A DNA stretch of 25,606 nt. Origin: Gamarada debralockiae. Lineage: Eukaryota > Ascomycota > Leotiomycetes > Helotiales > Hyphodiscaceae. Positions 1 to 8,706 of the stretch are shown here, one piece after another. The notes beneath the pieces are model-generated. The model made no database searches. It saw nothing but the letters and a program-made list of their open reading frames with translations, and was not told where the DNA came from. The position numbers and the translations under genes were made by a program. Where the stretch lies: NCBI GenBank assembly GCA_002803225.1, contig NXFV01000307.1, forward strand, positions 1 through 25,606, read 5' to 3'. Positions within the stretch are counted from its first letter, which is position 1; every line of letters begins with the position of its first letter.

Positions 1-37
1 GAGTCAGTATTGGTCAAGGGTACATTCGAGCAGGTAA

Positions 38-133
38 TAACGTCCATCCCTGCGTGCCGGAAAACCCTGCGTGCCGAAAAAAAAAAATGATAGGTAACGT
101 CTATCCCTGTGTGCCGAAAAACCCTCCGTGCCG
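38..133 (+). repeat. Two tandem copies of a transposon-like end (left pair, L1 and L2)
   Basis: Two copies of the same roughly 40-bp end motif lie in direct order at 38-77 and 95-133. Each starts TAACGTC and contains two spaced copies of a CCCTGCGTGCCG-like word. The same motif appears inverted at 4529-4567, 4815-4854 and 19566-19605. Similarity to the inverted copies continues weakly inward to about position 195 (GACTT, then ATCTCAAA, then CACATA words). The copies look like the outer end of a dispersed element, with the element body to the right. No transposase was seen that can be assigned to it. Confidence 0.7.
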
Positions 134-249
134 AAAAAATTATAGGTACTTTGACTTTAAGCATCTCAAAATCTATGCACACATAGATATCTCCTATATT
201 TTTGTATAAGTCGTGTTCTATAGCCACCCTAGACACTCTAAACCCCTTA

Positions 250-471
250 CACCACCAGGGGGTGACAAGTCTTATGGAACAGCAAAAAGTCTCGTTCGCC
301 TCTCAGCACCCGCAATGCAACTCTGAAATCAATAAAATTCTATGACAGATATAGAATTTCATACGGCGAACAATTCTCTCTATCCAGAAATTTTGTATTG
401 TGTTACATTGAGAAATTATAATTAGTCGAAAAGTGCGGCTGTTCCATGAGACTTGTCACCCCCTGGTGCAC
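250..471. mobile_element. MITE A, 222 bp, TA-flanked, with about 31-bp terminal inverted repeats
   Basis: The sequence at 253-283 is repeated inverted at 438-468 with a single mismatch (T/C in the CTTATGG versus CTCATGG word). TA dinucleotides sit just outside at 248-249 and 472-473, as expected for a Tc1/mariner-type target duplication; the outermost three bases of the two ends differ. There is no coding capacity inside. The outer word CACCAGGGGGTGACAAG is shared with MITE B at 15802. This looks like a non-autonomous Tc1/mariner derivative. Confidence 0.75.
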
Positions 472-473
472 TA

Positions 474-1466
474 GAAATTTACGTTCGCGTCATCACCATC
501 ACGCCTGATTTGCAGAGTCCCCTTTTATAGTGTAATCAAGTTCCTTCGCCACAGCTCCACCATCAAGCTCTTATTACTCCAAATACTTATAAAATAGTTG
601 TATCTAAGCTTTAAGGCCTCAGTACCATATTGAAAATCACGATCAGCCTTATGCCGCGTAAATTTATGTAAGGTTGCCGCGCGTGTCAGTACAGCATAAA
701 ACGTCTCATAATAATTACGACTAGTGCAACGTAATTTCACCTATAATCACTCACCAAGCTTCTAGTGCTTGTGGCTGTTCAAGGCTGTGGCTGACGCACA
801 GGCCAAACTGCACCACGCACGGCTGTGAGTAATAGGGAGCGAACACAAGGTCAGCATTAACGTCTAAGATACTAGAAGTCCAGTGGCAACACTGGAGTAC
901 TATAAAGGCAAATAGTCCCCTTGACCTATATATAAGGGGAAAAAAGATATAAATATTATACATCAAAGGCAAAGCGACTAGTCTACCTCAACCCAAGCTT
1001 TTCGAATAGCTTATAGCATTTTAAATTTGATAGACCTCTTTCAAGACGCAATGTTTCCCTGCCAGTGGCGCAAGATGAGGCTGAGCGTAGCAGCCGGGCT
1101 AAGCGTTATAAACGCGCAACCTGATCAAGTTCTCCAAAGGACACAGGATTGCGCACGAATAATTAATTGGTTTTGCCTCTAGTGCAGTTAAGAGATACAG
1201 TACAGTCACTAGCAAACTCGACTTCCGCCTTGAACACTTATAGATTTTACGCTCAGTACTACTCTGCACCAGTTGAATAATTCTCAGCCTCAGATATAAT
1301 ATCAGGTTACAACGTCACCCCAGTAACTACCAGCATCCTTTTGCGGACCGCATAAGCCGCAACATCACAGCCCCGACATAAATGAGAACACTATGCTCAT
1401 TATAATATCCCTTAGAATTATCCCACATGCACCAGCTCAAAATTTCCGTGTATAATCTCTTTCACC
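474..1466. other. AT-rich stretch without a supportable gene
   Basis: Only short open frames without a recognisable family occur here (for example 71 and 73 codons on the minus strand at 525-740 and 751-972). The right-hand end presumably held the promoter of the HET-type gene that starts at 1467. No TATA box, tRNA or repeat copy could be supported. Confidence 0.5.
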
Positions 1467-1994
1467 ATGTCCTAGTACCATTATTCCCCGCTTTCGCTAG
1501 GGCCTAACAGTATTCGCCTAATGCCACATAAAAACCAGAGCAAGGCCAAAGTACAATATGAACTTTTCAACTACAATCTACAGGATTCAAGCAAACGAAC
1601 GCATTTATATAACGCTTTATCCTACGTATAGGGCGATCCAGAAGATACTCAGCTTATTTTTATAGGCGAACACAAGTTGCCTGTGACAACAAATCTCTAT
1701 ACGGCGCTATTACATCTTCGAAATTTCTCTCTTAAACGAATCATATGAGTAGATGCTATCTATATCAATTAAAAAAATAACGAAGAGAAAGTGCAACAAA
1801 TTCAACTTATAGCAAAGATCTATAGTCAAGCAACTCGTGTACTTGTTTGGCTTAGAAAGGCGAAGCATGATAGCGACCAAGCACTCGAAAAGATACGCGC
1901 TGCTAGACGCAAGGATACACATTCATTAAACAACAAAACGATTATATCAGTAGTTCTTGCACTGCTTTAACGACATTAGTTTCAGCGTATCTAG

Positions 1995-2048
1995 GTAAGG
2001 GAATAGACACTCAACAATATTCACAGAAATTACTAAATGTCGATTTAG
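1995..2048 (+). other. Preserved spliceosomal intron inside the HET pseudogene
   Basis: The 54-nt segment starts GTAAGG, contains TACTAAATG 17 nt before the end, and finishes TTTAG. Removing it joins QRI-stop to VLQEV, the conserved HET block usually read as QRIWVLQEV. It is phase 0 and divisible by three, so the frame is the same on both sides. Splice signals are intact although the exons carry many stops. Confidence 0.75.
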
Positions 2049-3030
2049 GTTCTTCAGGAAGTCACTGTAGCTTGACATGTCTTAATTATGTATGGTCCTA
2101 CAGAGATTAACAGATACACTTTCTGCTTAGGTAGAGATTCATTGAAGAAGTTCTTCGAATCTGACGCAGAGTTACAAAGTTTGATCCGTTCAATAACTTA
2201 CCTAATAAGGGGAGCGATCTTCAGGACAGGCGGACTTCCTCAAGCTATATACACGCTAGGCGAGTTGATAGATATATACCATAATCATAAAGCTACCAAG
2301 CTTCACAATAAAGTATATGCCTTACTTGGTATAAGTAGTATAAGCCCTAATAATCTCAGCAAAGCTAATCTATCACCTAACTACAAAGATGATTAGAAGC
2401 AACTCTTACAACGACTAGCTAAATTTCTTCTCTGTGATAAGATATCTGTAGCAACAAGGAGCCGTAAGGAGATCACTATAATCAAGAGTAAAGGTTGCAT
2501 TCTTAGAAAAATATCTTCAGTACAAAATATTATTTCTTTAGATAGTAGACAGGGCATAGATATCATTTTCAAAAACATATCCGGGCAGCCAAGGGCTCAC
2601 TAGACTCTCCAGCCTCCAGCAAACCCTGTCAGAGATAGAGACCTCATCTGCCTTCTTCAAGGAGCTTCAAAGCCTATAATAATTAGATTATACAAAGACC
2701 GTTTTGTGATTATTGTGATTACAGCCTCTCCCTTAGAGAACGGACAAACGGAGAGTAGATACATTTAGTCGTCAAAACCATTCACCCACGACTTTCTACT
2801 CATCTAGGACTTGGAATATTTTCTAAAGTCTCAAGATCTAGGAAAGTACAATGCCTTGGTTCAGGAAAATGATTTAGAGACAAAGAGAGGAGATGATGCA
2901 GCCAGAAGAATATGGGACGTTGTAATGATATTGGACAACACAGAAGAGTATAAAAAAGCAGAAGAGAGGCTTCAAGAAGCAATAGCAAGGTTTGAGATAG
3001 CATTTGAAAAAGAGCATATTCATCAGCCGA

Positions 3031-3497
3031 AAGGCCAAGGCAGTCAGACGCCAATGTCGTACGTTGTCAGGCTGCTGCTTGAGCACCAGGCCGTGGCCGA
3101 CTGAGAGGATAGGAATGGCCAGACACCGCTCTCGTACGTTACTAAGAATGGACACGAGGCTGCCGTCAGGCTGCTGCTCGAGCACAAGGCCGTGGCCGAC
3201 TTAGAAGATGGGAATAGTCGGACACCGCTCTCGTATGCTGCTGCAAACGGACACAAGACCATCGTCAGGCTACTACTCGAGCACCAGGCCGTGACCGACA
3301 CAGAGGATTGGTATCATCGGACACCGCTCTGGTACGCTACTAAGAACAGGCATGAGGCCATCGTCAGGCTGCTGCTCGAGCACCAGGCCGTAGCTGGCTC
3401 AGAGGATAGGAATGGTCGGAAGCCGCTCTCGTACGCTGCTGCGAACGGGCACGAGACCGTCGTCAGGCTGCTGCACGAGCACCAGGCCGCGGCATGG
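3031..3497 (+). repeat. Ankyrin repeats with an exact 99-nt period
   Basis: The word GAGCACCAGG and near copies recur at 3081, 3180, 3279 and 3378, each exactly 99 nt (33 codons) apart, and a variant follows at 3477. Each unit encodes a typical ankyrin repeat (TPLSYA, then NGHE, then VRLLLEH). The first unit lacks about ten residues (TPMSYVVRLLLEH). The block is clearly richer in G and C than the HET part upstream and has few RIP-type changes. The one stop, TGA at 3102, stands where a sibling repeat has TCA, so it is not a C-to-T change. Confidence 0.85.
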
Positions 3498-3651
3498 TCA
3501 CATTCAATAACCTGATAGGTTCAATTGCAGGATCCATAGTCTCCTAATCTATGGGGGAGATGATGACTATATACATGTACAGCTTGTAGGACTAACTCAT
3601 GCAACAGGGCACAAGGCCATCATCAAGCTGCTGCACGAGACTATTATTTAA

Positions 3652-3984
3652 TCATTTGTTTTATATTATATATTTTTATAACTTTGATACAGAGGGGCTT
3701 AGGAGAGGTGAACATTATATACTAGTTACGTGATTTCCACGACATTAGATAAATCAGGCTAGAAGATTCTAGAAGCTTTACTTTACTCTTCTAGTTACCA
3801 TTAGATAGTAACTATATATAATAGGCCATAAAAACTACCTGTCACTCGCCAAAGACCTTATATAGTACCTAGCCTCTTCTAGTGAGGTGCTTATAGGTAT
3901 CCCTAACTAGCGAGCGAGACTAAAATTTTCACAGTGAGTTAGAGAGGAAGCCGATTTTGTTAGCGACTATAAAGCATTACCTTA
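3652..3984. other. AT-rich spacer without a gene
   Basis: No coding frame or RNA gene is visible. The stretch contains palindromic TCTAGAAGCTT-like words near 3765-3780 and stops where similarity to the repeat copy at 19025 becomes clear. Confidence 0.5.
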
Positions 3985-4567
3985 TTATCAACATAGAGAT
4001 AGGATGAGGATTGCAACAATTGAGTGGCAGCTCGCAAAAGCAGACACGTACATGGCTTTTATAGAACCTTCTAGAAGAACGCCACACTTTCACGTGACAT
4101 CTATATAATGCATCATAAAATACAACTAGCGTGGCTATGAATACAATAGGCAATAAATCCTTCCTCGCTTATTAAAATACTTAGCATTTTGTGTACCTCC
4201 CACTTTTGTCCGGATAAATACAGCAGGCAGGTTTCCTTGTGCTCTATGTCTTCAAACCTTGGAGCTAAATTATTTCTTGATAGAACTTTTGTACCGTGGC
4301 CCCGAAACTCAGAGATAGGCCAGTAGTCATAATATAGCAGGGGGAAACAGTTAAAGCGGCTTTTCAGTGCTGTCGACAGGACGATCAATAGTATAACTAC
4401 AACCATAGTATTTTCTTATTGCAAACCGAATCCTTATAGAGAAATAACTAAAGAACAATAGCAAACTGATTATAACCTTATACATTTGCGAGGTAGAAAT
4501 TTGAGATCCCCAAACCATGAAGTCGTTTCAGCACGCAGGGTTTTTCGGCACACAGGGACGGACGTTA
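3985..4567. repeat. Dispersed repeat, copy A (ends in R1)
   Basis: About 580 bp aligns over its length with copy C at about 19025-19605. Shared landmarks are TTGAGTGGCAGCT near 4020, ACGCCACACTT near 4080, the TATAGAGAAATA block near 4434, and the terminal motif at 4529-4567 ending in GACGTTA. The last 285 bp also aligns with copy B. Differences are mostly transitions, as RIP would give. A minus-strand frame (4113-4406) is partly conserved in copy C. The terminal motif is the inverse of the left-end motif at 38-133. Confidence 0.75.
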
Positions 4568-4573
4568 ATAGAG

Positions 4574-4854
4574 GCTTTGTTCTACGTTTATGAGATTTGG
4601 AGACAGGCCAATGGTTATAATATAATAGGGGGGAACAGCTATTACGGCTTTTAATGCCATTAATGGGACGATTGACAGCATAGCCAAACTCTAGTATTTT
4701 TCTAATTATAAGTCGAGCCTTTATAGAGAAATAGCTAAAGAGCAATAGTAAACCGATTATAACTTTATATATTTATGTGGTAGAGATTTAAGACCCCTAA
4801 ACCATGAAGTCATTCCGGCACATAGGGTTTTCCGCCACGCAGGGATAGACGTTA
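4574..4854. repeat. Dispersed repeat, copy B, 5'-truncated, in tandem with copy A (ends in R2)
   Basis: It repeats roughly the last 285 bp of copy A in the same direction, from the GAGACAGGCCAAT block near 4600 to the terminal motif at 4815-4854 ending GACGTTA. It lies only a few bases after copy A ends. It lacks the first half found in copies A and C. Either a truncated second insertion or a nested insertion next to an older end would explain this. Confidence 0.7.
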
Positions 4855-4867
4855 ATAAATGACTTTA

Positions 4868-5365
4868 ATCTCCTCAACTTTGAAATACCACTTTCCACTG
4901 TAGAAGAGATAGGTCTGTTTGGCTGATTAAATGAGGATAATTCTATATCTAGTACGTATATTTCCAGTATTCATGAGACCATGCACCTCCTACCCGAAGA
5001 TACCAGTATCCAATTGAAGTTCGATCAAGTTCCTCAAAATCCATCAGCGTTAGAAGTCGCAAAATTAGAATCGTCTACAATATACTTACTCATAATGACT
5101 TCCTCGCCCTCTCTGTCTATATTCTCGCTACCTATAAAAGAGAAGGGTCTGGCGCTTATAGGAGGCGTTGTCGCACTCAGTGATGAAACGGGCATTTCAT
5201 ACGGCCCCGCGCTTTCGTTCAGGTTGTACGGTCTATTTATCAAGTTAGCAGTCAAGTGCATAGACAGTCGCATCACAAGTGCGAAATGCCTGAAAAGACG
5301 AACCTCAGTGTATGCCCATTCTCCATCCCCTGTATCTGCGTATACATAGGACTCGGAGATCTAGG
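4868..5365 (-). pseudogene. Unknown decayed coding region, minus strand
   Basis: I do not recognise the family. On the minus strand one frame from about 5365 reads as ordinary protein for about 110 codons (for example GDGEWAYTEVRLFRHFALVM and later SFIGSENIDREGEEVIMSKY). It continues with sensible composition past three stops. All three are TGA (minus-strand codons at 5036-5034, 5027-5025 and 4973-4971), which fits TGG to TGA. It then runs into the end of repeat copy B. The upstream limit is a TAG near 5365 and no start is visible, so both ends are missing. A plus-strand ORF over the same stretch (4981-5349, 122 codons) is the alternative reading and has no recognisable feature. Confidence 0.35.
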
Positions 5366-6008
5366 GTTATTTGTCCCACCTGTATGCCAATTGTTCGCCC
5401 TGGTCTATCACATGTGTCTTTGAAGATGGAATTGTATATTGCATTTTTACATGTATTTTGAAATATATTATAGGTATTTCAGAGCGACTAAAGCTGGAAG
5501 GTCGGCCCCAGGCTAGGTCAACTCCTGCATAGACACTCCTTTAAAGACTCCAAAGTAAAAGGGACCTCGCAGACAGGTGAGCAATCGCAATAACGACATG
5601 GAGTTGAACTCATCCCGTACACAGGGTTCATGCAAAAGATATTCTCCACAACGTATTAGCGATGGATCTTGTTGGTATGAGTACCCTCTATGGTGCATAC
5701 GACACTAGTGCGCTGACTTAGAAACAGAGGGGATGGTAATAGGCAGCCTTGAGGTCGGTCAAATATAAACCCTTGTAAAAAGGCCAGAACAAGCTTCCTT
5801 CGTGAAGCCAAAAAAAATTGCCGGCAAATTAAATAAAAGAGTATAAAGCGGGTATTGACAGCATTTATTGCCCCTCTCTCAATTCCATAAGTGCAAAATC
5901 AGATCCCGGTTCCTCCAAAATAGATTTCTTCAAAAGCCTACTCCCCTCCCTTGACTGTTACCTTCACTGTTTATATCATCTTGCCTACCAGAGTCGACCT
6001 TGTCTATC
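5366..6008. other. Intergenic stretch with a possible promoter
   Basis: No supportable gene. An AAATATAAAC word at 5761-5770 could be a TATA box for the ORF starting at 6009, about 240 nt downstream. The stretch just before that ORF (about 5938-5970) is pyrimidine-rich, as is common ahead of fungal start codons. Confidence 0.3.
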
Positions 6009-6314
6009 ATGGACAGCGAACACCATCCGAAGATTGAAGCTTTCCTGCAGAAAAATAAAGTGCGCTGGACACCTGCTCTGATAAAAGAATTGGCGTTGTA
6101 TGTAGTAGACAATCTCAAGCCAGGCAAGGTTATAAATATGGAACAATCCTTTGTTGAGTCGCTTATCTTCGAGGATATAGAGCCCTTTGAAGAATATGGC
6201 CCTCTCATCACCAGCGAGCTCCAAGTACATGCCCTCACTATATCGTCATTCCTCAAGGGATGGAATTCTATGAGAACCACCATTTATAGCTACAAAGGAG
6301 ACAGCACGTATTAA
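6009..6314 (+). CDS. Hypothetical protein, 101 aa, possibly a broken gene
   Basis: The first ATG of the open frame is at 6009 (CTATCATGG, a good start context). The predicted protein is acidic and mostly helical in appearance, with no signal peptide, membrane segment or motif that I recognise. After the TAA at 6312 the same frame stays open and protein-like for another 40 codons to 6437 (for example RNIRDSRDLKQLRSSITTVE). The TAA may therefore be a recent nonsense change (CAA to TAA would fit RIP), and the original product may have been about 142 aa. It is followed head-to-head by the minus-strand reductase-like fragment. It is real coding DNA with moderate likelihood; its function is unknown. 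Confidence 0.4.
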   Translation: MDSEHHPKIEAFLQKNKVRWTPALIKELALYVVDNLKPGKVINMEQSFVESLIFEDIEPFEEYGPLITSELQVHALTISSFLKGWNSMRTTIYSYKGDSTY

Positions 6315-6489
6315 CAGGTCTTCACGCGCGCAAGTATACGGAATATTCGAGATAGTCGCGATCTTAAGCAACTTCGCTCGTCCATCACAACCGTTGAATA
6401 CGAGAATCAGACGCCGTTGAAAATAGACATGATTTAGTAGTAATCTTGATTGAGCGTACTCTTCAAAAACTGAAGAATTAGCCCATTCG

Positions 6490-7192
6490 TACGGTCAGCA
6501 TGAGCGTTGCAGATGCGTCGTTGTGCCGGTCCGTAAAATCTCCTCGAGCTCTCCCTCCGCATCGTCGGGGTTGGACAAATAGTATATCTTCTCTTCCACG
6601 GGACCATCGGGGAGGAAGGAGTTCGCATATGCACTGGAAACTTAGACAAAATGCTGAAGTCGAGTCATTTTCATAGCCAAAGCCGCCAATCGAAGTGCTG
6701 TAGAAGGAACGAAATGCGAGTATAGCGCTTCCCGATTGCGCTGGTTATCGCACGTGACTCTATTGAAGGACAGATGCCTGATTGCGACCTAAAACTAAAA
6801 CAAAAGATGCAACTGTCGAATATATGTATGTATAAAAGAGATGATGATCTAGTTGTAAGAAAAGAAGGATTCTTCGACAAAAGCTTGGATGTGCCGCATG
6901 GGAGGTGATATCCAGCTAAGCGAAGTTGGCATCAACGTGACCGATTTGTCCACCACATTGCAGGTAAGCATTTGGTCGAAAACGACTTTTTGCAGAGGTG
7001 CTCGAAAGCTGATATTCGCAGCCGCATGAATGACTATCGTAACTTCTTCCTCAATTTTACGCAGAATCTCAGCGGTGAACCCAAAGCGCTTCTTTGTCAT
7101 ATCACCCACAACAAGGAGAATCTTTCCGGCTCTGATTTGATCTTCGATATGTCGGTACTCCTGAGTCATGGTGTGTTTCCATCGTTCCAATG
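6490..7192 (-). pseudogene. Fatty-acyl-CoA-reductase-like (male-sterility, NAD-binding) fragment
   Basis: Two blocks on the minus strand match the extended short-chain reductase fold of fatty acyl-CoA reductases (NAD-binding family 4). Block one (7192 to about 6970) has VVGDMTKKRFGF and then TIVIHAAANISFRAPLQ, like the conserved GD-T and VIH-AA---F--PL segments. Block two (about 6710 to 6490) has MTRLQHFV-stop-VSSAYANSFLPDG, the VSTAY/N-H substrate-site region. The 200-odd bases between them may be an intron (a CTACAG acceptor lies before block two) or an insertion. Block one starts just after an intron-like 3' end, CACTAACGTTACAG. Stops are TAA at 6644-6642 and TGA at 6497-6495. The N-terminal GxxGxxG part is missing, and the Tc1 element begins 39 bp upstream. 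It is not functional. Confidence 0.65.
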
Positions 7193-7230
7193 CTGTAACG
7201 TTAGTGTACGCTGTACAGCTGTATCCTGTA

Positions 7231-8497
7231 CGGAAGGGGGTTTCAAGTGGGGCTCGCGCACCCCCTGTAGGCGGTGAGCCTGATGGAAAGGCATCGAACC
7301 CGCCGCCCTAGTACATAGACCTGAAGCTATTCCTACAAATTTTAATACTGTATCAGCTTTACTATTATGCCTTGGGATACTCCACGTCGTGTTCGATACA
7401 AGACTCTTATCCATACTGGCTATTCCCAACGTCACGCGGCCGAGCTACTTGGTGTTCCGGAATCTATAGCGAGATATTGGCTAAAGAGACCTGATCATGT
7501 TCAAAAGCCATGTGGTGCAAAGCCTAAGATACCTGACCAGAAGATTCGAGAGATAATTGACTGGTTTACGGGCCACTACGATCGACGAATCTCAAGTCTT
7601 AAGGAGCTCCGAGAGCAATTCAACTTAGATTGCTGTGATAATACTCTCCTTGCCGCGTTTGCTCGTCTTGGCTATCACTACCATCTCCCTGATTGTAAGC
7701 CATTTCTCTCGAAGCAAAACAAGCTCAAACGATGGTCCTTCTCAATCGCAAACTGGGATAGAAAGGTCGACTATTGGAGGAAAGGATTCTATACCGAACA
7801 ATTACTCGAACAGATATGCTTCGCCATCAACGTCTTCTACGAAAGCAGGGTGAAAGAAGAAGGCTTGATTGTATCCAGTTCACATTTCGCTCAGGCTATC
7901 AGTCTATTATGGCCTGGGCTGTGATTGGGTATAACTATAAGTCTCCTCTTTACTTTATCTCGTAGGAGGGTGAAGGAAAAGGGTTTACACAACAGAAGTA
8001 CGCTGAGCAAATACTTCAAGGGCCACTAAAAGAGCTTTTCGACCAACCAGGAGATTTCTTTTGTGTTGAGGATAATAGTACAGTGTATGGGAAGTCGGAT
8101 ACAAGAAGGAATAAGGGGCTATGCAATGCAGTAAGAGTGGAATGCCATATTAACTCGATCGACTGGCCGCCTTGCTCTGCAGACCTTAATCCAATCGAGA
8201 ATATATGGAGGGTTTTGAAGCAGAGGTTATGGAATCGGAGACCACACGGGGTTGGACGCTATCTGATTTGAAGGAGGCTATGGTTGATATTTGGGAGAAA
8301 GAGATCTCTGTGGACCTTATTAATAAGTATATCGATACGATACCAGAGCGACTTAGAATTGTTCGACTACGCAAAGGAGATCCTTCAGGATGGTGAACCT
8401 AAGATAGATAAAGTGGCAATAGACTTATTTCCTGATTAAACTATAGAAGCGTGGCAGAAACAGGGGGTGCGCGAGTCCCACTTGAAACCCCCTTCCG
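7231..8497. mobile_element. Tc1/mariner-type transposon, full-length, TA-flanked
   Basis: The left end 7231-7268 and the right end 8460-8497 are inverted repeats of 38 bp with one mismatch; both begin CGGAAGGGGGTTTCAAGTGG when read inward. TA dinucleotides at 7229-7230 and 8498-8499 are the expected target duplication. The element is 1267 bp, a normal length for this superfamily, and carries one transposase gene in the plus direction that is broken by frameshifts. The right-hand TA is shared with MITE C. Confidence 0.92.
7367..8396 (+). pseudogene. Tc1-type transposase, frameshifted
   Basis: The ATG at 7367 opens a frame to 7924 with an N-terminal helix-turn-helix (YSQRHAAELLGVPESIARYW, about residues 19-38) and the NWDRKVDYWRKGFYTE segment. 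The protein then moves to a second frame (GYQSIMAWAVIGYNYKSPLY, 7893-7952). It passes a TAG at 7963 and carries VEDN (second catalytic Asp, near 8068) and SADLNPIENIW (third acidic residue, Glu). A third frame holds the C-terminus (WTLSDLKEAMVDIWEKE to the TGA near 8394). At least two frameshifts (near 7835 and 8240) and one stop inactivate it. The first catalytic Asp cannot be placed in any frame. Family knowledge: cut-and-paste transposition at TA sites. Confidence 0.85.
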
Positions 8498-8499
8498 TA

Positions 8500-8706
8500 G
8501 AAGGGTTCACCCCACAACTGCCCAAACTACAATTTCGCCACAACAACGGCACAAATCCCGAAAAATTAAGTCGATATTCGTGATCGGGAACTTTACTAGA
8601 GTATTTCTAGAAGTTTTTAGAATTTTCTAAGTACTTTGAAAAAACTGCAAAGTTTTAGTGTTCCAACAGGGGTATTATTCCTGGGCGGTTGTGGGGTGAA
8701 CCCCTC
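8500..8706. mobile_element. MITE C, 207 bp, abutting the Tc1 element
   Basis: The first 25 bp (8500-8524) and last 25 bp (8682-8706) are inverted repeats with two mismatches, sharing GGGTTCACCCCACAAC. TA lies on each side (8498-8499 and 8707-8708). The inside is AT-rich and non-coding. Its length and target duplication match MITEs A and B but the end sequence is different, so it belongs to another family. Confidence 0.8.

Larger units (their letters stand above)
1467..3651 (+). pseudogene. HET-domain plus ankyrin-repeat protein, RIP-like pseudogene
   Basis: Family knowledge: HET-domain proteins act in fungal heterokaryon (non-self) incompatibility, often with repeat domains at the C-terminus. 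Seen: a CACCATG start at 1467 and one reading frame (1467 mod 3) followed to 3515. The frame shows HET landmarks: ALSYV-stop-GDP (1614-1640), NLYTALLHLR, a degraded VDAIYIN block (1749-1769), and YSQATRVLVWL. After a 54-nt intron come VLQEV and later LLQGASKP. A helical linker (KAEERLQEAI, about 2960) leads to four or five ankyrin repeats. In-frame stops lie at 1473, 1629, 1746, 1770, 1968, 1977, 1992, 2073, 2394, 2601, 2766, 2805 and 3102. Most fit W (TGG) to TAG/TGA or Q (CAA) to TAA. The frame breaks after 3515; a further ankyrin-like scrap (GHKAIIKLLHE) lies at 3607-3639 in another frame and ends in TAA at 3649. Without the intron the frame to 3515 is about 665 codons. It cannot make a full protein as it stands. 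Confidence 0.85.

Noticed and set aside
2874..3301. Minus-strand ORFs over the ankyrin region
   Set aside because: Shadows of the 99-nt ankyrin repeats on the coding strand, which explain their periodic composition.
3031..3497. CRISPR-like or satellite array
   Set aside because: The 99-nt period is an exact multiple of three and each unit translates to a textbook ankyrin repeat.
4981..5349. 122-codon plus-strand ORF
   Set aside because: No recognisable feature. The minus-strand frame over the same bases is longer, reads better and explains its stops as TGG to TGA.
5985..6283. Two minus-strand ORFs opposite the 6009-6314 gene
   Set aside because: They overlap a plus-strand frame with a better start context. 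They do not continue the reductase-like fragment at 6490-7192 in any recognisable way.
7284..7303. B-box-like word GGTTCGATGCC (minus strand) inside the Tc1 element
   Set aside because: No A-box at a suitable distance and no foldable tRNA; chance match.
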